From: Pseudoxanthomonas gei
GTDB taxonomy: Bacteria; Pseudomonadota; Gammaproteobacteria; Xanthomonadales; Xanthomonadaceae
Direction: 5' to 3'
DNA: 64,000 nucleotides
Assembly: GCF_010119615.1 (NCBI RefSeq)
Contig: NZ_QOVG01000001.1
Coordinates: 558,001-622,000, forward strand
The position numbers were made by a program, and so were the translations under genes. The notes below the pieces were generated by a model, which made no database searches, was not told where the DNA came from, and worked only from the letters and a program-made list of their open reading frames with translations. Shown here one piece after another: positions 26,941-36,841 of the stretch (position 1 is the stretch's first letter; each line of letters opens with the position of its first letter).

Positions 26941-28926
26941 TTACAGGCGATCCTCGTTGCGCGCCACCCTGAAAATCTTGCGCAGGGACTTCACGAACGC
27001 TTCAACCGCCCCTGCACCCTGCACCTGGGCGACCTGCTGCTGCAACTGCTTGCGGTTCTCCTCGGGAATCTTGGCCAGTTCGCCCTGATTGACCTTGTTG
27101 ACCACGAACACCGCGTAGGCGCCATTTTCCAGCTTGGCCTTGGCAGCGGACACCTTGCCCGGCACGGGCGCTGGCGCCTCGAAGATGGCCTGGTTGATTT
27201 CAGGCGAAGGCACCGGTTGCCCGCGCGGAATGCCAGGCAGTTCGCCTGTCTGCAACTTGCCCGCCGCCGCGATGGCCTGCAAGGTCTCTCCCTTTGCGAT
27301 GCGCGCCAGTATCGCGTCAGCGGCCGCCTCGGCCGCCTTGGAGCTGCGGTCCGCGCGGATTGCAGCTACGACGGCATCGCGCACCTGGGCCAGCGGCTGG
27401 GCCTGTTCCGGAACATGCTGCAACACGCGGATCACCACGCTGTGATTCGGGCCGAGTTCGATCGGATCGCTGACCGTGCCGTCCTGTACCAGCGTCTCGG
27501 AGAAGGCCGCGCGCAGCACCGCCGGATTTGCCGCGATTCCCGAGGCCGTGGCGCGCGAGAACGGGCCGATGCGCTGCACCGGCAAGCCCACGTTCCGGGC
27601 CGCCGGCCCAAGCGCGGTCGGGTTCTTCAGGACTTCGTTGACCAGGCGCCCGGCAAGTTCGTTGTAGGCGCGGTCGCCTTCCGCCTGGCCCTGCTCGCGG
27701 GCCAGCTCGTCACGGACTTCCTCGAATGTCTTGCCCTGGCCGGGCTTGATCTCACGCAACTGCAATACGTGATAGCCGAAATCGGTCTTGACCGGGCCCC
27801 GGATTTCCCCGGCCTGCATCGAGAACAGCGCATCGTCGAAAGGCTTGACCATGACGCCCTTGTCCACCCAACCCAGGTCGCCACCGGCGTCCTTGGAACC
27901 CGGATCCTGGGAGTTGGCCTTGGCCAGTGCCGCGAAGTCGGCGCCCGGCGCCTTGGCCTGCGCAGTGAGCGCGTTGGCCTTGTCTTCGGCAGCCTTGCGG
28001 GTCGCCGCATTCGCGTCCTCCGGCACCGTGATCAGGATGTGCGAGGCATGTCGCTGTTCCGCTGACATGAAGCGCGCCTTTTCCTGCTCGTAGCGCTTGC
28101 GCAACGCGGCCTCGTCTACCGGCGCAGCAGTGGCGGGCAGCTTGGAACCGTCAACCTCGACGTATTCGATGGCTACCGACTCACCCTGCTTGAAGTCGGA
28201 TTGGTGGCTGTCGTACCAGGCCTTGGCCTGCGCATCGCTTACCGCTGCGGCGGCTTCGTCTGCGGCCGGTGCCGGCACCGCGACGATGCTGACATCACGG
28301 GTTTCGAACAGCAGCTTTGCCAGGCGGTCGAATTCCTTGGGCGTCACGAAGTCCGACTGCCGGATTCCCGTCGGCACCAGCTCTTCCTGCATGCTCTGGC
28401 GAATCTTGTTCTGGAACTCCACCGGGGTCATCGCCGGCGTCTGCGAGGACAGCATCAACGCGTAGCGCGATGCATCGAACTTCCCATCCACCTGAAATGC
28501 AGGTTCTTCGGCGATAGCCTTGCGCACCACCGCGTCGCTCACCACGATGCCTGAGCGCTTCGCCGCAAGGGCAAGCACCTTCTGGTCGATCAGTCGCTCC
28601 AGCACCAGCAACTTGTTCTCGGGGGTTTCGAAATCCCGCGGGTCGAAGTTCTCGCCCATCGCCTGCCGCTGCTGCTGCCGCGCCTGCTCGAATCCAGCAC
28701 GGAACTCCTCGCTGGTGACTTCTTCGTGTTGCCACAGCATGGACAAGGGCCACCAGCCTGGCGCCGATTGCCACCAGGTGGGCGGTGCCTCGACCTTGGC
28801 CACGGCGCTGTCCTTGCCTCCGCCCATGTATTCGTTCACGCCGACAAAGGCGAATGGAACAATCAGCAAACCCAGGACGGCGGTCGCAATCCAGCCGGAA
28901 GTCTTGTCGCGGAGTTTCTGCAGCAT
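26941..28926 (-). CDS. ppiD: Periplasmic chaperone/isomerase PpiD
   Basis: PpiD is anchored in the inner membrane and chaperones proteins leaving the Sec translocon. The 661-residue protein has one N-terminal membrane segment (~12-32), a SurA-N-like chaperone region, and a parvulin domain at ~288-390 (RHASHILI, GGDLGWVDKG, FGYHVLQLREI), then a second, degenerate parvulin-like part. The start MLQKLRDKTSGW is the family start. It closes the lon-hupB-ppiD run and is preceded by two tRNAs and a hairpin. Confidence 0.94.
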   Translation of the reverse strand: MLQKLRDKTSGWIATAVLGLLIVPFAFVGVNEYMGGGKDSAVAKVEAPPTWWQSAPGWWPLSMLWQHEEVTSEEFRAGFEQARQQQRQAMGENFDPRDFETPENKLLVLERLIDQKVLALAAKRSGIVVSDAVVRKAIAEEPAFQVDGKFDASRYALMLSSQTPAMTPVEFQNKIRQSMQEELVPTGIRQSDFVTPKEFDRLAKLLFETRDVSIVAVPAPAADEAAAAVSDAQAKAWYDSHQSDFKQGESVAIEYVEVDGSKLPATAAPVDEAALRKRYEQEKARFMSAEQRHASHILITVPEDANAATRKAAEDKANALTAQAKAPGADFAALAKANSQDPGSKDAGGDLGWVDKGVMVKPFDDALFSMQAGEIRGPVKTDFGYHVLQLREIKPGQGKTFEEVRDELAREQGQAEGDRAYNELAGRLVNEVLKNPTALGPAARNVGLPVQRIGPFSRATASGIAANPAVLRAAFSETLVQDGTVSDPIELGPNHSVVIRVLQHVPEQAQPLAQVRDAVVAAIRADRSSKAAEAAADAILARIAKGETLQAIAAAGKLQTGELPGIPRGQPVPSPEINQAIFEAPAPVPGKVSAAKAKLENGAYAVFVVNKVNQGELAKIPEENRKQLQQQVAQVQGAGAVEAFVKSLRKIFRVARNEDRL

Positions 28927-29073
28927 CGTGGAGTCAGGCCCGGTTCGTAAGCCGCGCAGTTTAGCGCGCTTCGACGGCTTCCCAAAACGCAATGGAAGCG
29001 GGAAGCCCCTGTTCCACCCGCCCTGCAGGAAGGCGGGCCGGGCCATTGCGGACCGGGGAGAAGAACCCGAATA

Positions 29074-29103
29074 CACAAAGGGCGCCCTAGGGCGCCCTTT
29101 GTG
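29074..29103 (-). terminator. Perfect 30-bp palindrome after tRNA-Asp
   Basis: The sequence is its own reverse complement (half-site CACAAAGGGCGCCCT). The RNA would form a 13-bp stem with loop CTAG. There is only a short TTTGTG tail, so termination may be partial. It lies eight bases beyond the tRNA-Asp 3' end. Confidence 0.65.
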
Positions 29104-29111
29104 CTCAAGAA

Positions 29112-29188
29112 TGGCGGAGTGGACGGGACTCGAACCCGCGACCTCCGGCGTGACAGGCCAGCATTCTAACCAACTGAACTACCACTCC
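29112..29188 (-). tRNA. tRNA-Asp(GTC)
   Basis: Acceptor GGAGTGG/CCACTCC, anticodon loop CTGTCAC with GTC, T-loop TTCGAGT, discriminator G and encoded CCA. Length is 77 bases. It lies 25 bases downstream of tRNA-Val. Confidence 0.97.
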
Positions 29189-29213
29189 GCGTTGAACTGT
29201 TGCTTGGTGCTGA

Positions 29214-29288
29214 TGGTGGGTGCTGAGGGTTTCGAACCCCCGACCCTCTCCGTGTAAGGGAGACGCTCTACCGCTGAGCTAAGCACCC
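29214..29288 (-). tRNA. tRNA-Val(TAC)
   Basis: Acceptor GGGTGCT/AGCACCC, anticodon TAC, T-loop TTCGAAA and encoded CCA. It begins only 11 bases after the hupB stop codon, so it is probably released from the hupB transcript by processing. Confidence 0.97.
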
Positions 29289-29299
29289 AAGCGAGTTGA

Positions 29300-29572
29300 T
29301 TAGTTTACGGCATCCTTCAGAGCCTTACCAGCCTTGAACGCAGGATTTTTCGATGCAGCGATATTGATGGTGTCGCCGGTCTTGGGATTGCGGCCGGTGC
29401 GGGCAGCGCGCTCGCGCACCTGGAAGGTACCAAAGCCCACTACGGTGACGTTGTCGCCCTTCTTCAGCGCTTTGGTCACGGAAGAAATCACGGCGTCAAC
29501 AGCGCGCGCCGCATCGGCCTTGCTCAGGTCGGCGCTTTCTGCGACGGCATCGATCAATTCGGTTTTGTTCAT
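29300..29572 (-). CDS. hupB: DNA-binding protein HU
   Basis: HU is a small histone-like protein that bends DNA and compacts the nucleoid. The 90-residue protein starts [20 protein letters not shown] and has [21 protein letters not shown], the beta-arm that intercalates at proline, ending [16 protein letters not shown]. It follows lon (219 bp) and precedes two tRNA genes. It has its own good promoter in that gap. Confidence 0.97.
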   Translation of the reverse strand: MNKTELIDAVAESADLSKADAARAVDAVISSVTKALKKGDNVTVVGFGTFQVRERAARTGRNPKTGDTINIAASKNPAFKAGKALKDAVN

Positions 29573-29701
29573 CTTGGAGACTCCCTGTGCGGCATTGCCG
29601 CGGAATAAGTGATCGGGCATCGCCAGCGCTGTGGTCTGGCGATGATCCGAGCGAGTGGACCGTGAGGCGCATCATCAAAGCGGGCGCCCGCGGGTCATGC
29701 A

Positions 29702-29730
29702 GTTATACCAGCGGGCAATAACCCACGCAA
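29702..29730 (-). promoter_or_regulatory. hupB promoter
   Basis: On the minus strand TTGCGT (29725-29730) and TATAAC (29702-29707) are spaced by 17 bases, with an extended TGG just before the -10 box. It lies about 130 bases upstream of the hupB ATG, leaving a long leader. It would also drive tRNA-Val and tRNA-Asp. Confidence 0.65.
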
Positions 29731-29791
29731 CCTGAAAACCCAACAACGGCGCGGGTTTCGCGGTAATTTCCCTGGCTTTGCCAAGCCTGTT

Positions 29792-32221
29792 TCAATGCTT
29801 GACGTCGGTCTGCACCGATGCCTTGCCGGACTCGCGCACCGGCACTTTCTCGCCGCCCCCCGAAGCAGCCGGAGTCAATGGACGCTCCAGGGCCAGGTCC
29901 AGCACCTCGTCGATCCAGCGCACCGGTACGATCTTCATGCCCTGGGTGACGTTGGCCGGGATATCGGCCAGGTCCTTGCGATTCTCTTCAGGGATGATGA
30001 CTGTGGTGATGCCACCGCGAATGGCCGCGAGCAGCTTTTCTTTAAGCCCACCGATGGCCGAGACCCGTCCGCGCAAGGTGATCTCGCCGGTCATGGCCAC
30101 GTTGGCGCGAACCGGGTTCTTGGTAAGCGTGGATACCAGTGCCGTGGCCATGGCGATGCCCGCGCTCGGACCATCCTTGGGAGTGGCGCCATCCGGCACA
30201 TGCAGATGCACGTCCTGCTTCTGCAGGAAGTCGGTATCGATGCCCAGGCTCTCGGCGCGCGAACGGACCACCGACAACGCAGCGGAAGCGGACTCCTTCA
30301 TCACATCGCCCAGTTGACCGGTCAGGGTCAGGCCTCCCTTGCCCGGCACCAGGCTGACTTCGATCTGCAGCAGGTCCCCGCCGACCTCGGTCCATGCAAG
30401 CCCGGTGACCAGGCCGATCTCGTTCTGTTCCTCCGCGCGACCGTAATCAAAGCGGCGCACGCCCTGGTATTTTTCGAGGTTCTTGGAAGTAACACTGACG
30501 GCTGCAGTTTTCTTCTTCCCGGGCCTGGGGCCAGCCAGGGCAATTTCCTTTACCACCTTGCGGCAGATCTTGGCGATCTCGCGCTCCAGGTTGCGCACGC
30601 CGGATTCACGCGTGTAATAGCGCACGATGTCGCGGACGGCGCTCTCGGCGATCTTCAGTTCCTCGGGCTTCAGCCCATTGGCCTTGAGCTGCTTGGGAAC
30701 CAGGTAGCGCTCGGCGATATTGAGTTTTTCTTCCTCGGTGTAGCCCGGGATCCGAATCACTTCCATGCGGTCGAGCAACGGGCCGGGAATGTTCAGGGTA
30801 TTGGACGTGGCCACGAACATCACTTCGGACAGGTCCAGGTCCACTTCAAGGTAGTGATCGTTGAAAGTGTTGTTCTGCTCCGGATCCAGCACTTCCAGCA
30901 ATGCCGAGGAAGGATCGCCACGGAAGTCCATCGACATCTTGTCGATTTCATCCAGCAGGAACAGCGGGTTCTTGCTTCCCGTCTTGTTCAAGTTCTGCAC
31001 GATGCGGCCGGGCATGGAACCCACGTAGGTACGACGGTGCCCACGGATCTCGGCTTCGTCGCGCACGCCTCCCAGCGACATGCGCACGAACTTGCGGTTG
31101 GTGGCCCTTGCAATCGATTGCCCAAGCGAAGTCTTGCCTACCCCGGGCGGCCCCACCAGGCACAGGATCGCTCCCTTCATCTTGGTCACGCGCGATTGCA
31201 CGGCCAGGTATTCCAGGATGCGTTCCTTGACCTTCTCCAGGCCATAGTGATCGGCATCCAGCGTGTCCTGGGCGACCTTGAGGTCCTTGCGTACCTTGGT
31301 GCGCTTCTTCCAAGGCACGCCCAGCAACCAATCGAGGTAGTTGCGGACCACGGCAGCTTCGGCCGACATCGGCGACATCTGCTTGAGCTTGTTGAGCTCG
31401 GCCTTGGCCTTGGCTTCCACGGGCTTGGGCATGCCGGCCTCGGCGACCTTACGCGCCAGGTCCTCGAGTTCATTGGGCGCGTCATCGAGTTCGCCCAGCT
31501 CTTTCTGGATCGCCTTCATCTGCTCGTTGAGGTAGTACTCGCGCTGGCTCTTCTCCATCTGCGACTTGACCCGGCCGCGGATGCGCTTTTCCAGCTGCTG
31601 CACGTCGATCTCGCCATCGACGAAACCGACAAGCAGCTCCAGCCGATCGGCCACTTCGATGGTCTCCAGCAAGCGTTGCTTGTCACTCAGTCGCACGCCC
31701 AGATGGGCGGCAATGGTGTCGGCCAGGCGGCTGGGCTCGTCGATCCCTGCAAGGGTCTGCAGCAGTTCGGGCGGCAGCTTGCGGTTCGTCTTGACGTACT
31801 GCTCGAACAGGCTCAACAGCGACCTTGCCACCGCTTCGACTTCACGTCCTTCACGCAGGTCGGTCGAATCGATTTCCTGGCCGCGACCGTAAAGGGAGCC
31901 ATCGCGCTCACTGACTTCGGTGACATTGACGCGAGCGGTGCCTTCGACCAGCACCTTGATGGTGCCGTCGGGTAGCTTCAGCAACTGCAGGACCTGCGCC
32001 AGGGTACCGATCGAATACATGTCGTCGGCGCCCGGGTCATCGGTTTCGGCCGACTTCTGCGCCAGCAGCAGGATGCGCTTGTCCGCCTCCATGGCCTGCT
32101 CAAGTGCGCGCATGGATTTGTCGCGGCCGACGAACAGCGGGATGACCATGTGCGGGAAGACCACGACGTCGCGCAGCGGCAGCACCGGCAGGTCGAGGAG
32201 GTGGGAATCGGAACGGGCCAT
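29792..32221 (-). CDS. lon: ATP-dependent protease La
   Basis: Lon degrades misfolded and regulatory proteins. The 809-residue protein has an N-terminal substrate-binding domain ([19 protein letters not shown]), an AAA+ module with Walker [10 protein letters not shown] and Walker [11 protein letters not shown], and a C-terminal protease domain with Ser686 (DGPSAG) and Lys729 (GLKEKL). The start [10 protein letters not shown] is preferred over an upstream in-frame ATG that falls within the leader. It follows clpX and has a sigma-32-like promoter. Confidence 0.97.
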   Translation of the reverse strand: MARSDSHLLDLPVLPLRDVVVFPHMVIPLFVGRDKSMRALEQAMEADKRILLLAQKSAETDDPGADDMYSIGTLAQVLQLLKLPDGTIKVLVEGTARVNVTEVSERDGSLYGRGQEIDSTDLREGREVEAVARSLLSLFEQYVKTNRKLPPELLQTLAGIDEPSRLADTIAAHLGVRLSDKQRLLETIEVADRLELLVGFVDGEIDVQQLEKRIRGRVKSQMEKSQREYYLNEQMKAIQKELGELDDAPNELEDLARKVAEAGMPKPVEAKAKAELNKLKQMSPMSAEAAVVRNYLDWLLGVPWKKRTKVRKDLKVAQDTLDADHYGLEKVKERILEYLAVQSRVTKMKGAILCLVGPPGVGKTSLGQSIARATNRKFVRMSLGGVRDEAEIRGHRRTYVGSMPGRIVQNLNKTGSKNPLFLLDEIDKMSMDFRGDPSSALLEVLDPEQNNTFNDHYLEVDLDLSEVMFVATSNTLNIPGPLLDRMEVIRIPGYTEEEKLNIAERYLVPKQLKANGLKPEELKIAESAVRDIVRYYTRESGVRNLEREIAKICRKVVKEIALAGPRPGKKKTAAVSVTSKNLEKYQGVRRFDYGRAEEQNEIGLVTGLAWTEVGGDLLQIEVSLVPGKGGLTLTGQLGDVMKESASAALSVVRSRAESLGIDTDFLQKQDVHLHVPDGATPKDGPSAGIAMATALVSTLTKNPVRANVAMTGEITLRGRVSAIGGLKEKLLAAIRGGITTVIIPEENRKDLADIPANVTQGMKIVPVRWIDEVLDLALERPLTPAASGGGEKVPVRESGKASVQTDVKH

Positions 32222-32271
32222 GCGTGCTCCAGCAAAATGCGGACAAGGCGGTGCAATGCACCATGGCCCCG

Positions 32272-32300
32272 TTATGGGGCCATCTGCGAAGGGATGCAAG
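32272..32300 (-). promoter_or_regulatory. Heat-shock (sigma-32-type) promoter of lon
   Basis: On the minus strand CTTGCAT (32294-32300) and CCCCATAA (32272-32279) are separated by 14 bases. This closely follows the RpoH consensus CTTGAAA - 13 to 15 bases - CCCCATNT. It lies ~50 bases upstream of the lon ATG. An 8-bp hairpin (32263-32283) overlaps the -10 and start site. Confidence 0.72.
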
Positions 32301-32307
32301 TGGGGCT

Positions 32308-32334
32308 GGAAAAGCCGTTGCGGTTCAACGGCTT
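32308..32334 (-). terminator. Terminator of clpX
   Basis: On the minus strand a 9-bp stem AAGCCGTTG/CAACGGCTT with a 5-base loop is followed by a short T-run, seven bases after the clpX stop. It separates clpX from the lon promoter just downstream. Confidence 0.65.
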
Positions 32335-32341
32335 GGGCGGC

Positions 32342-33628
32342 TTATTCGGCCGAGGCAACCTTGGGCTGCGGGGGCGTGTTCTGGTAGATCAGGTAGGGCT
32401 CGGACTTGTGCTCGATCACCGATTCATCCACTACCACCTTGCCGACGTTTTCGAGGGAAGGCAGGTCGTACATGGTATCCAGCAGAACCGACTCGACGAT
32501 GGTGCGCAGGCCGCGCGCGCCGGTCTTTCGCTTCAGCGCCTTGCGGGCGATCGCGGACAACGCATCGGGACGGAACTCCAGCTCCACGCCTTCCATGTCG
32601 AACAGTTTCTTGAACTGCTTGGTGATCGCGTTCTTGGGCTCGGTCAGGATCTTGATCAGGGCGGGCTCGTCGAGTTCCTCGAGGGTTGCCACGACCGGCA
32701 GGCGGCCGACGAACTCGGGGATCAGGCCGAACTTGATCAGGTCCTCGGGCTCGACTTCCGACAGCACCTTGCCCATCTCGGCCTTGATGGTGGAGCTCTT
32801 GATCTTGGAACCGAAACCAATCCCGCTGGCCTCGGTCGAGCGCTGCTGGATGATCTTGTCCAGGCCAGCGAACGCACCGCCGCAGATGAAAAGTATGTTC
32901 TTGGTGTCCACCTGCAGGAATTCCTGCTGCGGATGCTTGCGCCCGCCCTGCGGCGGCACGCTGGCCACCGTGCCCTCGATCAGCTTGAGCAGCGCCTGCT
33001 GCACGCCTTCGCCGGACACGTCGCGGGTAATGGAGGGGTTCTCGCTCTTGCGCGAGATCTTGTCGATCTCGTCGATATAGACGATGCCCTGCTGCGCTTT
33101 CTCGACATCGTAATCGCACTTCTGCAGCAGCTTCTGGATGATGTTTTCAACGTCCTCGCCCACGTAACCGGCTTCGGTCAGCGTGGTGGCATCGGCAATG
33201 GTGAACGGCACGTTGAGCAGGCGGGCCAGCGTCTCGGCCAGCAGGGTCTTGCCCGAGCCGGTGGGACCGGCCAGCAGGATGTTGGACTTGGCGAGCTCGA
33301 CCTCGTCGTTCTTGCTGCGGCTCTCGATGCGCTTGTAGTGGTTGTACACGGCCACGGCAAGGGTCCGCTTGGCGCGCTGCTGGCCGATCACGTACTGGTC
33401 CAGGACCTCGAGGATCTCGCGGGGCTTGGGCAGGCTGCTGCGTGCCGACTGGGCTTTTTCCTCGAGTTCCTCGCGGATGATGTCGTTGCACAGCTCCACG
33501 CATTCATCACAGATGAACACGCTCGGGCCCGCAATCAGCTTGCGGACTTCGTGCTGGCTTTTGCCGCAGAACGAACAGTAGAGAATCTTGTTGCTGTCGC
33601 CGGAACGGCTTTGCCGATCTTCGCTCAT
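32342..33628 (-). CDS. clpX: ClpXP ATPase subunit ClpX
   Basis: ClpX unfolds tagged proteins and feeds them to ClpP. The 428-residue protein has the N-terminal zinc domain (Cys18, Cys21, Cys40, Cys43), Walker A GPTGSGKT (~119), Walker B VYIDEIDK, the ClpP-binding IGFG loop and sensor [10 protein letters not shown]. The start [10 protein letters not shown] is followed by [12 protein letters not shown], as in relatives. It lies 128 bp after clpP. Confidence 0.97.
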   Translation of the reverse strand: MSEDRQSRSGDSNKILYCSFCGKSQHEVRKLIAGPSVFICDECVELCNDIIREELEEKAQSARSSLPKPREILEVLDQYVIGQQRAKRTLAVAVYNHYKRIESRSKNDEVELAKSNILLAGPTGSGKTLLAETLARLLNVPFTIADATTLTEAGYVGEDVENIIQKLLQKCDYDVEKAQQGIVYIDEIDKISRKSENPSITRDVSGEGVQQALLKLIEGTVASVPPQGGRKHPQQEFLQVDTKNILFICGGAFAGLDKIIQQRSTEASGIGFGSKIKSSTIKAEMGKVLSEVEPEDLIKFGLIPEFVGRLPVVATLEELDEPALIKILTEPKNAITKQFKKLFDMEGVELEFRPDALSAIARKALKRKTGARGLRTIVESVLLDTMYDLPSLENVGKVVVDESVIEHKSEPYLIYQNTPPQPKVASAE

Positions 33629-33756
33629 GTTTCGGTTGTCCAGTCACCCGACCCGTCGAGCGGGTGTTCGGTTTGAGAATAGCAGTTCCGGCCGGGGCAT
33701 GTAGGCATCGGCAGGAACGAGTTTCCAGGGGGGCTTGCGGCGTAATGCAGCGTAAG

Positions 33757-34386
33757 TCAGCCAGCCTGGATGGAGTCTTCCGGACGCCGTTCCAGGACCT
33801 GGTCCACCAGGCCGTAAGCCACGGCATCGGCCGCGCTCTTGAAATTGTCGCGTTCAGTATCGCGGGCAATGGTCTCGAGCGACTGGCCGGTGTGCTTGGC
33901 CATGATCTCGTTCAGGCGCTGGCGCATTGCCAGGATTTCACGTGCCTGAATATCGATATCGGTGGCCTGGCCCTGCGATCCGCCAGAAGGCTGGTGGATC
34001 ATGACCCGCGAGTTCGGCAAGGCGTACCGCTTGCCGGCGGCACCGGCCGAAAGCAGCAGTGCACCCATGCTGCATGCCTGGCCAACGCAGATCGTGCTCA
34101 CGTCCGGCTTGATGTACTGCATGGTGTCGTAGATCGCCATCCCCGCGGTGACCACGCCACCCGGCGAGTTGATGTAGAAGCTGATGTCCTTTTCCGGGTT
34201 CTCGGCTTCCAGGAACAACATCTGGGCGACGATCACGTTGGAAACATGGTCGTCCACGCCGCCCACCAGGAAGATCACCCGCTCCTTCAGCAGGCGCGAA
34301 TAGATGTCATACGCCCGCTCGCCGCGGCTGGTCTGTTCGACCACCATCGGGACCAGGTTCAGTGCTTGTGGCTGGATATTGCTCAT
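33757..34386 (-). CDS. clpP: ATP-dependent Clp protease proteolytic subunit
   Basis: ClpP forms the tetradecameric peptidase chamber used by ClpX and ClpA. The 209-residue protein has the triad Ser106 (GQACSMGAL), His131 (MIHQPSGG) and Asp180. The start [19 protein letters not shown] includes a short propeptide expected to be cut off. It follows tig by 66 bp and precedes clpX. Confidence 0.97.
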   Translation of the reverse strand: MSNIQPQALNLVPMVVEQTSRGERAYDIYSRLLKERVIFLVGGVDDHVSNVIVAQMLFLEAENPEKDISFYINSPGGVVTAGMAIYDTMQYIKPDVSTICVGQACSMGALLLSAGAAGKRYALPNSRVMIHQPSGGSQGQATDIDIQAREILAMRQRLNEIMAKHTGQSLETIARDTERDNFKSAADAVAYGLVDQVLERRPEDSIQAG

Positions 34387-34452
34387 TGTGTGCTTGGACC
34401 TGGTTGAGGGCGGGAAGCCCGGGGGATCGCACCCGGACACGGTCTGCGTCGC

Positions 34453-35745
34453 TTACTGGCGAATCGCTTCCTGGAAGGAGAGCGCCTGCTCGGTGTGCTG
34501 GGCGCGCTCGGCGATCCAGTCGATCACCTGCTCTTCCATCACGCGGTTCTGCAGTCCACCCATCAACTGGGGGTCATTGCGGTACAACTCAATGACCTGC
34601 TGCGGCTCTTCGTAAGTGGAGGCGATAAGACGCAACGTCTCGTTCAGGCGCTTGGGGTCCAGGCGCAACTGATTGCTACGCGCCACTTCGCCGACCAGCA
34701 GGCCCACCAGGACGCGCTTGCGCGCGGCATCCTTGAAGCCTTCATGGGCGTCGGCCGGCACCTGCAGCTGCTGGCCGTTGCGCTGGGCCTGCTCGACCTG
34801 CTGCTGCAACATGGCGCGCGCTTCGTTCTCGACCAGGCGCGGCGGCATCTCGACATGGGAGTAAGCCGCAATCAGCTGTTCACCGACCTCGCGGCGCAGG
34901 CGACCCATCAGCGCGCCCTTCAACTCGCGCTCCAGGTTGGTGCGGATGTCGGAGCGGAACTGCTCCACGTCGCCACCCTTCACGCCAAAGCTCTTGACGA
35001 AGTCCTTGTCCACTTCCGGCATCACCGACTCGGAAACCTCGGTGGCCTTCAGGTACACATGGACCTGGCGGCCGGCCAGCTGGGCCACGCGCCAGTCCGA
35101 CGGGAAATTGACGGTGATGTCCTTTTCCTCGCCCTTGGACATGCCTACCAGCGCGTTTTCGATCTCGCTGTACATCACGCCGGAACCGATCAGGGTGGCG
35201 CCCTTCTCGATGCCCTCGGCCGGCAGGCGCTCTTCGCCGGCCTGCGACCAGGTCTCCAGGGCCACGCGGTCGCCCTGCTGGGCAGCGCGCGGGACTGGCT
35301 GGAAGGTGCGGCGCTGCAGGCGCAGGTTCTCGATCATCTGGTCGATGTCGGCGTCGGCGACCTCGGCGGTGTGCCGGGTCACGCTGAGCTTGGACATGTC
35401 CACGTCACCGAAATCCGGCACCACCTCGAAAGTGGCGATCCACTCCAGTTCGCCGGCACCGGCCGGCTCAAGGCGGGGATTGCCGGCCAGTTGCAGGGCC
35501 TGTTCGCGCACGGCCGAATCGAAGGTCTCGCGCAACAGGCCGTTCAGGGCCTCGCTGCGGACCTGCTGGCCGTAGCGCTGCTCGATGACCTTCTGCGGGA
35601 CCTTGCCGGGGCGGAAGCCCTTGATCCGGGTGGTCCGGGCCAGCTCGCGCAGGCGGCCGCCGATATGGGTATCCAGGCGCTCGGCCGGAAGGGTGAAGCT
35701 CATGCGGCGCTCGAGGTTGCCAAGCGATTCGACCGAAACTTGCAT
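34453..35745 (-). CDS. tig: Trigger factor
   Basis: Trigger factor is the ribosome-bound chaperone that meets nascent chains at the exit tunnel. The 430-residue protein has the N-terminal ribosome-binding signature ([19 protein letters not shown], ~44-62), a central FKBP-like domain ([12 protein letters not shown], near [16 protein letters not shown]), and a helical C-terminal arm. The start [13 protein letters not shown] is canonical; the much longer upstream open frame is a shadow. Confidence 0.97.
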   Translation of the reverse strand: MQVSVESLGNLERRMSFTLPAERLDTHIGGRLRELARTTRIKGFRPGKVPQKVIEQRYGQQVRSEALNGLLRETFDSAVREQALQLAGNPRLEPAGAGELEWIATFEVVPDFGDVDMSKLSVTRHTAEVADADIDQMIENLRLQRRTFQPVPRAAQQGDRVALETWSQAGEERLPAEGIEKGATLIGSGVMYSEIENALVGMSKGEEKDITVNFPSDWRVAQLAGRQVHVYLKATEVSESVMPEVDKDFVKSFGVKGGDVEQFRSDIRTNLERELKGALMGRLRREVGEQLIAAYSHVEMPPRLVENEARAMLQQQVEQAQRNGQQLQVPADAHEGFKDAARKRVLVGLLVGEVARSNQLRLDPKRLNETLRLIASTYEEPQQVIELYRNDPQLMGGLQNRVMEEQVIDWIAERAQHTEQALSFQEAIRQ

Positions 35746-36060
35746 ATCCACTGACTCCTGCGGCCACGGGAAGGCCCGCGGCACGATGTTGATGATCTGG
35801 TTTGGGGTGGCGCTGCCGGAGGACTGCGCGGGCACCGACGCAACGCAGTAGTTTCGCCGATTACGGGGCTGGCTGCCACTGCAAGCGCAGGATGTAGCCA
35901 GCCGGGGCATATTCAGGACCGCGACGGCGGGACGGACCCGCAGGCACTCCGGCAGGAAATCCACAGGGGTGGACGCGGCGCAGCCGGCCATCAGCCTCGA
36001 ATCCCGGAATTCGCTGGCCCCCATCGGCGCTGGGCTGGCTGGGCAATCAGGCTGCAGGCC
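35746..36060 (-). other. Gap upstream of tig with no gene found
   Basis: This 315-bp stretch between tRNA-Leu and tig holds no convincing gene. Open frames through it are extensions of tig or of the tRNA region. It should contain the tig promoter, but no box pair stood out; CTTGCAG followed by CCCCGTAAT (~35865-35890) is only a poor sigma-32 match because the spacer is too short. Confidence 0.5.
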
Positions 36061-36146
<86 letters not shown>

Positions 36147-36185
36147 TCGGGCCCGTCCATTGTATCCATGCGCCCGGCCGGCCAC

Positions 36186-36214
36186 AAAAAAGCGCCCGGC
36201 GGAACCGGGCGCTT
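36186..36214 (-). terminator. Terminator between tRNA-Lys and tRNA-Leu
   Basis: Stem AAGCGCCCGG/CCGGGCGCTT with a short loop is followed on the minus strand by a run of six Ts. It ends the Pro-Arg-His-Lys transcript before tRNA-Leu, unless read-through occurs. Confidence 0.85.
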
Positions 36215-36220
36215 CATGTT

Positions 36221-36296
36221 TGGTGGGCTGTGAAGGATTCGAACCTTCGACCTATTGATTAAGAGTCAACTGCTCTACCAACTGAGCTAACAGCCC
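36221..36296 (-). tRNA. tRNA-Lys(CTT)
   Basis: Acceptor GGGCTGT/ACAGCCC, anticodon loop CTCTTAA with CTT, T-loop TTCGAAT and encoded CCA; 76 bases. It reads AAG, the favoured Lys codon in a GC-rich genome. Confidence 0.97.
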
Positions 36297-36362
36297 TGAA
36301 ACTGTCTGGAGATTGTAACAAGTCATTGCGGAATCAGTAACCCGCCGCGACAACTTTCGATA

Positions 36363-36440
<78 letters not shown>

Positions 36441-36467
36441 ATATTCAACACACACAAGATACCGCAG

Positions 36468-36544
36468 TGGCGCGCCCGACAGGACTCGAACCTGTAACCG
36501 CCGGCTTAGAAGGCCGGTGCTCTATCCGGTTGAGCTACGGGCGC
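36468..36544 (-). tRNA. tRNA-Arg(TCT)
   Basis: Acceptor GCGCCCG/CGGGCGC, anticodon loop CTTCTAA with TCT, T-loop TTCGAGT and encoded CCA; 77 bases. It reads AGA and AGG, rare codons in this genome. Confidence 0.97.
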
Positions 36545-36605
36545 CCGGTCCGGGATTGTCGCATCCAGCCAGGAGGACATCCTGTCCAGAGGCCAGCACC
36601 TGAAG

Positions 36606-36682
<77 letters not shown>

Positions 36683-36723
36683 ACTCGGGCCCCGCGCTGC
36701 CGTACAGGCCAACAAGGCCGCGT

Positions 36724-36752
36724 ATTGTCGGAACCTGCGCTGCTGCTGTCAA
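36724..36752 (-). promoter_or_regulatory. Promoter of the Pro-Arg-His-Lys tRNA cluster
   Basis: On the minus strand a perfect TTGACA (36747-36752) and GACAAT (36724-36729) are spaced by 17 bases. A GC-rich discriminator (ACGCGGCC) follows, as at stringently controlled stable-RNA promoters. It ends 41 bases before tRNA-Pro. Confidence 0.72.
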
Positions 36753-36841
36753 ACCAGACATTCAGGCTGACGCGCCGCCGCAGCTTCCATGCGATATCCT
36801 CGACGCATGTGGACACCTGTCCAAACCAAGGGGCGCAAGCA

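Noticed and set aside
35860-35895. Heat-shock promoter for tig
   Set aside because: CTTGCAG and CCCCGTAA occur but are only about 10 bases apart, too close for RpoH.
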